The position numbers were made by a program, and so were the translations under genes. From Bacteroidaceae bacterium (GTDB lineage Bacteria; Bacteroidota; Bacteroidia; Bacteroidales; Bacteroidaceae), in the NCBI GenBank assembly GCA_028709135.1, contig JAQVXN010000042.1:1-10451 (forward strand): 10,451 nucleotides of DNA. Direction: 5' to 3'. Under the pieces are notes generated by a model, which was given only the letters and a program-made list of their open reading frames with translations, was not told where the DNA came from and searched no databases. This document shows, one piece after another, positions 6,847-10,451 of this stretch (the stretch's first letter is position 1; the number at the start of each line of letters is the position of its first letter).

Positions 6847-8265
6847 TTATTTGTTTTTTAAGATTTCACTTTCAATACTTTCTACATGAGCGCGGAAAGA
6901 TTTATCTACGCTAATGCGATTTTCTGTTTGTGAGCAGGCGTGAAGTACTGTAGAGTGATCTCGATGTCCAATTTTTAACCCAATTTGGGAAGAAGATAAA
7001 TTTGTATATTTTTGTGTAAGGTACATGGAGACTTGACGCGCTTCAACAATGCCTTTTTTGCGGCAGGCTGATAAAATTTCTTTGTTAGAAATATTATAAT
7101 GCTTGCAAACTTTTTCCAAAATTTTGTCAGAGGAAATAGGTGTATTACTAATGTTTACGGTATGCGCAATCGTTTTGGTGGCCAAGTCCATATTAATGTC
7201 GCAATTGTTTGTGATGGAGTAGGCCATGATAGAATTGATAACACCTTCAAGTTCACGAATACTACCTGTTACATTGTTGGCAATATAGTTAATAACATTT
7301 TGAGGAAAAGGCAAATCATCCTGATTAATGTGACTTTCAACGATGTCCTTACGTAATTTGGCATTTGGACGTTCCAATTCTGCAATAATACCCCAATTAA
7401 AACGAGTAATGAGGCGTTCCTGCATACCTTCTAATTGTACTGGCGGGCGGTCGCAAGTAATGATAAGTTGGCGATGATTGTGTTGCAAGTGATTGAATAT
7501 ATTGAAAAAAGCCTCCTGTGTCATTTTCTTGCCGGCAAATTCTTGTATATCGTCAATAATCAAGGTGTCAATGGACTGATAAAAGTTCATAAAGTCGTTG
7601 AACTTATTATTGCGTACAGAATCTGTATATTGTATTTGAAGTAGGTTTGCCGATACATAAAGAACACGCTTTTCTGGATTCAATTCTTTCATTTTGGTTC
7701 CGATGGCATTGGCTAAATGAGTTTTACCTACGCCAGATGCTCCAAAAACAAAAAAAGGATTCAAAGTGTCTTGATATTTTTGCGAAATCGTGAGCCCAAT
7801 CATTCGAGGGAACCTATTACTATCACCTTCAATGAAGTTCTCAAAAGTGTAGGAGGCATTTAGATGAGGATCCAAATCGGAATTTAATTTATTCTTTCGA
7901 CTATCAAAATTTGGAATCGTATTAGCACCTGTATATGGGCGATCTTCGATAGCTGTAGAACGATTTGAAGTTGAAATGTCCGTGTGAAAATTATTGGTCT
8001 TATCAGTTTCAATAAGATAGCGAAGCTGTACGGTTTGACCAAAAGTTTTGCGTATGGCGCATTGAAGAAGGTTCAAAAAGTGTTCTTCCCAATATTCATA
8101 AAAGAAATTCGAAGGGACTATAATTCTAAGTTTCTGTCCATCGAAACTGTCAAATTTTGCGGGCACAAACCAAGTATTAAATGATTGCTCATCCAGGTTA
8201 TCCTGAATGAATTTTAAGCAGTCATTCCATAGAATTGTAGATTTTTTATCAATGGTTTCTAACAT
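6847..8265 (-). CDS. dnaA: Chromosomal replication initiator protein DnaA
   Basis: DnaA binds DnaA boxes at the origin, oligomerises with ATP, melts the DNA and loads the helicase. With the start at 8265 the protein has 472 residues. Domain I covers about 8-85 (ILWNDCLKFIQ, FNTWF). A variable linker rich in N, S and D spans about 86-135. The AAA+ core has Walker A GASGVGKT (175-182), Walker B LIIDDIQ (235-241), the arginine-finger region RLITRFNWG (284-292, R288) and sensor 2 GSIRELEG (334-341). The DNA-binding domain IV carries the signature GHRDHSTVLHAC (433-444). An upstream in-frame ATG at 8316 would add 17 residues. I prefer 8265 because MLETIDKKSTILWNDCL matches the usual DnaA N-terminus, and the longer start would read through the repeat- and palindrome-rich control region. 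It is separated from the MCE gene by 152 bp and probably has its own promoter. Confidence 0.97.
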   Translation of the reverse strand: MLETIDKKSTILWNDCLKFIQDNLDEQSFNTWFVPAKFDSFDGQKLRIIVPSNFFYEYWEEHFLNLLQCAIRKTFGQTVQLRYLIETDKTNNFHTDISTSNRSTAIEDRPYTGANTIPNFDSRKNKLNSDLDPHLNASYTFENFIEGDSNRFPRMIGLTISQKYQDTLNPFFVFGASGVGKTHLANAIGTKMKELNPEKRVLYVSANLLQIQYTDSVRNNKFNDFMNFYQSIDTLIIDDIQEFAGKKMTQEAFFNIFNHLQHNHRQLIITCDRPPVQLEGMQERLITRFNWGIIAELERPNAKLRKDIVESHINQDDLPFPQNVINYIANNVTGSIRELEGVINSIMAYSITNNCDINMDLATKTIAHTVNISNTPISSDKILEKVCKHYNISNKEILSACRKKGIVEARQVSMYLTQKYTNLSSSQIGLKIGHRDHSTVLHACSQTENRISVDKSFRAHVESIESEILKNK

Positions 8266-8274
8266 TTTGAACGA

Positions 8275-8366
8275 TCTATTGTGTGCAAATTTGCAAAAAC
8301 TTTTTCTATTGTGCAAGACCTTTTTTGAGGTTCCGCAGAAAAAAAATATAATGTTCTATTGTAGAA
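8275..8366. repeat. TCTATTGTR repeats and palindrome in the dnaA upstream region
   Basis: TCTATTGTG occurs at 8275-8283 and 8305-8313, and TCTATTGTA at 8355-8363. The last is part of a small inverted repeat, TTCTA-TTG-TAGAA (8354-8366). Between the first two lies the perfect 12-bp palindrome TGCAAATTTGCA (8284-8295). These elements fill the short region before the dnaA start and could be regulator sites, including for DnaA itself, although they do not match the classical DnaA box. Confidence 0.55.
8286..8317 (-). promoter_or_regulatory. Candidate dnaA promoter
   Basis: On the minus strand CTTG (8314-8317), 20 nt and CAAATTTG (8286-8293) resemble TTTG-N19-21-TAnnTTTG with one mismatch in each box. 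The -7 box ends 20 nt before the ATG at 8265 and lies within the 12-bp palindrome, so a protein bound there would block it. Confidence 0.35.
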
Positions 8367-8417
8367 TTGTTTAATAGCTGAAATAAATTAAATATTTTTT
8401 TGCCATTGTTTTAAAGG

Positions 8418-9317
8418 TTATTTGTCTTTTCTTCCAAAGATTGAAAAGTGGACGTAGCGTTTTGGATGTTTTTTTATGTTAGTTACCAGAGAATCAGATG
8501 ATACAATTGTTTTGTTTAGGTTATCATAAAGATTGCGATCATTTAAGAGCAGCCCAAGACTGCTTTTAGAATTTAGTTTGTCATTTAGGTCTCGAGTGAA
8601 GTTGTGTACATCTTGTACTGTTTGGTTAATATTTTGAATGGTTTGAGCATAGTCTGGCCTTTTCAGTTTGTCGGTAAGTTCATCAACGTTGCTCCCGATA
8701 TGGTTCATTTTTGCGGTAAGTCGCGGAATGTCGTTTTCGAGCAAATGGTTCAAATCATTTGTGGTGCGTTGTAAATTTGCTGTTACGTTAGATGTGTTGT
8801 GTAGTGTTTGTCGGATAGCAGGATCTGCCAAAAGCGCATTAACGGAAGACAAAATTGAGTCTATCTTTGGAAGGAGTTTTTCAAATTTTGGAATCATGTC
8901 GGTTGCCTGTTGAACGACTCCCCAATGAGGTGTGCCTTGGATAGAGTCTCCAGGATTTAGAAAAACGTGATTTTGACTGAGCAAAAGGTTCATTGTGGTT
9001 GTCCCTAACATATTGCTAACGAGCTCTGCGTGACTGCCTTTTGGAAGCCGCATATGTTCATTGATTTCAATACCTACATAGACCGTTCCGGGGTGTTGGT
9101 AATCGTAGCTGATTTCTTGTACTGTTCCAATGGGAAAGCCGTTGGCATATACGGCATTATTTTTTGATAGTCCGGTAATATCATGAAAAACGATGTAGTA
9201 AATGTTACTTTTCTTAAACATGTTGACTCCTTTAAGAAAATTGATTCCGTAAAAAAGAAGAACAACGGTGCATATAGCAGCCAATGAAATTTTTATTTCT
9301 TTGTTGATTTTGCTCAT
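8418..9317 (-). CDS. MCE/MlaD-family protein, membrane-anchored lipid-transport component
   Basis: MCE proteins form periplasmic hexameric rings that carry phospholipids or other lipids between the membranes, usually with an MlaE permease and MlaF ATPase. This 299-residue protein has a single N-terminal membrane segment (about 8-27) and no cleavable signal. The MCE domain follows at about 38-118 (ITGLSKNNAVYANGFPIGTVQEI, then ELVSNMLGTTTMNLLL). The C-terminal region at about 140-280 is predicted helical, with regularly spaced L/I and N/T residues, as in the tunnel-forming helices of longer MCE proteins. It begins 11 nt after the amidase stop, so the two genes are almost certainly co-transcribed. 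No MlaE or MlaF gene lies in the window. The exact cargo and the mla gene name are not fixed by the sequence. Confidence 0.92.
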   Translation of the reverse strand: MSKINKEIKISLAAICTVVLLFYGINFLKGVNMFKKSNIYYIVFHDITGLSKNNAVYANGFPIGTVQEISYDYQHPGTVYVGIEINEHMRLPKGSHAELVSNMLGTTTMNLLLSQNHVFLNPGDSIQGTPHWGVVQQATDMIPKFEKLLPKIDSILSSVNALLADPAIRQTLHNTSNVTANLQRTTNDLNHLLENDIPRLTAKMNHIGSNVDELTDKLKRPDYAQTIQNINQTVQDVHNFTRDLNDKLNSKSSLGLLLNDRNLYDNLNKTIVSSDSLVTNIKKHPKRYVHFSIFGRKDK

Positions 9318-9328
9318 TGAAAAGAAGA

Positions 9329-10451
9329 TTAATGATTAGCAAACATTTTTTTTTGAATACTTAAGGCGTCTTGAATGGAGATTTTATCGTTACCTCTAAA
9401 TGCAACGATAAAGCAGTCGGGAAACTTTTCGATAATGGTTTTTTTCAAGGTTGTAATTTCCGAATAAGAAGCAGTAGATCCGTAAGTATACTTATAAATA
9501 TTTTTATCCATGTAGTGATCTACTTTTGTAAGTCCCTTAAATTGCCCGGAGCCTTCGCGTAGACTACGAGACGATGTATAAATTTGGATTTTAAATATTG
9601 GAGGTAAATTGTCATCTGGCGTTTTAATAGGAGCTGTTGCGTTGTTTTTACTCTCTGTTTGATTTAATGTCTCTTCTCTATTTTCTCTATTTGAAGGGAT
9701 GTTCTGTTTGGTCTCTTCTGATGCTACTTGAGCTTTTTCCTTATTATTATCGTCGTTACTACTGTTATTGCTTTGTTGCTCATCTTTCTGCTGATCTGCG
9801 AGGGCTAGAACAACTGATTTGTGGCGTTGCTGTACATTGTAGTAATCAACAAATCCCAAATAGATATCGTGAGCCAATTCATCAACCCCTTTAGCTGAAT
9901 TAAGGTATTGTTCTTCTTGGGGTGTAGTGATAAATCCGAGTTCTGTAAGAACACTGGGCATCGATGTTTTTCTAAGTACGAGGAAACCTGCCTGATGAAC
10001 GCCTTTATTTGGACGACCAGAATTCTGATATTGATTTTGTATGGCTTTTGCTAATTCAGCACTTTGCTTCATGTGTTGGTCCTGCATGTAATCAAAGATA
10101 ATATAGCTTTCTGAGGAGTTTGGGTTAAACCCGGCATAGCGTTCTTGATAATTTTTCTCGTAGAGTATGACGGAGTTCTCTCGTTTTGCTACGTCCAAAT
10201 TTTCTTTTGCCCGAGCCATACCTAGAGAATATGTTTCTGAGCCGGAGCCTTCTTTTCCTCCGGGAAGGGCATTCGTATGAATAGAAATGAACAGATCTGC
10301 TTTTGCTTTATTTGCTATATCTGCGCGATCATCAAGAGGGACGAAAACATCCGTTTGACGTGTAAAGATTATTTTTACGTTTTCGCAATTTTTACGAATA
10401 AGTTCACCGACTTTGAGAGCTACGTTGAGATTAATATTTTTCTCTTTTGAG
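9329..10451 (-). CDS. N-acetylmuramoyl-L-alanine amidase (Amidase_3) with SPOR-like C-terminus, N-terminus outside window
   Basis: The enzyme cleaves the bond between muramic acid and the stem peptide of peptidoglycan in the periplasm, aiding daughter-cell separation. The frame stays open to the right edge, 77 codons beyond the ATG at 10217-10219. That ATG is internal, because the preceding residues carry the catalytic domain, including FISIHTNA with a zinc-ligand histidine (fragment residue 58). The catalytic glutamate is in VLTELGF (fragment residue 170). The first zinc ligands, usually DPGHGG and a following Glu, should lie just outside the window. A hydrophilic Q/N/S/E-rich linker at about fragment residues 215-275 leads to a C-terminal domain (FKIQIYTSSRSL... 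KKTIIEKFPDCFIVAF) that looks like a SPOR peptidoglycan-binding domain. At least 373 residues are present. It is followed after 11 nt by the MCE gene. Confidence 0.93.
   Translation of the reverse strand, partial: SKEKNINLNVALKVGELIRKNCENVKIIFTRQTDVFVPLDDRADIANKAKADLFISIHTNALPGGKEGSGSETYSLGMARAKENLDVAKRENSVILYEKNYQERYAGFNPNSSESYIIFDYMQDQHMKQSAELAKAIQNQYQNSGRPNKGVHQAGFLVLRKTSMPSVLTELGFITTPQEEQYLNSAKGVDELAHDIYLGFVDYYNVQQRHKSVVLALADQQKDEQQSNNSSNDDNNKEKAQVASEETKQNIPSNRENREETLNQTESKNNATAPIKTPDDNLPPIFKIQIYTSSRSLREGSGQFKGLTKVDHYMDKNIYKYTYGSTASYSEITTLKKTIIEKFPDCFIVAFRGNDKISIQDALSIQKKMFANH

Noticed and set aside
8266..8316. Longer dnaA start at 8316
   Set aside because: The extra 17 residues do not resemble the DnaA N-terminus, and the segment carries the palindrome and candidate promoter; 8265 gives the expected domain I start.
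10217..10219. ATG as start of the amidase gene
   Set aside because: The frame continues upstream with essential catalytic-domain sequence (FISIHTNA), so this Met is internal and the true start is beyond the right edge.

Overview
The window looks like a chromosomal segment of a member of the Bacteroidales (Bacteroides/Prevotella-like). The evidence is low GC content, genes without clear Shine-Dalgarno sequences, promoters with the Bacteroides-type -7 element TAnnTTTG (one also with TTTG at -33), and protein types typical of that order: a class II ribonucleotide reductase with a C-terminal zinc ribbon, a SPOR-like amidase next to an MCE/MlaD protein, and PD40 lipoproteins. No insertion sequences, phage genes, CRISPR arrays, tRNAs or rRNAs were seen.

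Layout from left to right. 1-1257 (-): a lipoprotein with a c-type haem motif (CVNCH) followed by PD40 beta-propeller repeats, cut off by the left edge. 1425-1462: terminator of the next gene. 1489-4029 (-): adenosylcobalamin-dependent ribonucleotide reductase nrdJ, with a near-ideal promoter at 4107-4137. 4030-4967: a long AT-rich stretch without genes. It holds two hairpin or palindrome elements and a striking array of four GC-rich palindromes spaced exactly 21 bp apart. 4968-5861 (-): a SAM-dependent methyltransferase of unknown substrate. 5862-6037: a divergent promoter region. 6038-6775 (+): an NfsA-like nitroreductase. 6796-6833: a bidirectional terminator. 6847-8265 (-): dnaA. 8418-9317 (-): MCE/MlaD-family protein. 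9329-10451 (-): N-acetylmuramoyl-L-alanine amidase, cut off by the right edge at its N-terminus.

Functionally this is a mostly housekeeping region. It covers replication initiation (dnaA), dNTP supply (nrdJ) and cell-envelope maintenance (amidase plus MCE protein, 11 nt apart and probably one operon), with three accessory enzymes. I do not see an obvious new multi-gene system. The best candidates for something undescribed are the helically phased palindrome array at 4689-4769, a 10-bp element (AATTTGCAAA) present only in the control regions of nrdJ, the methyltransferase/nitroreductase pair and dnaA, and the haem-motif/propeller lipoprotein.
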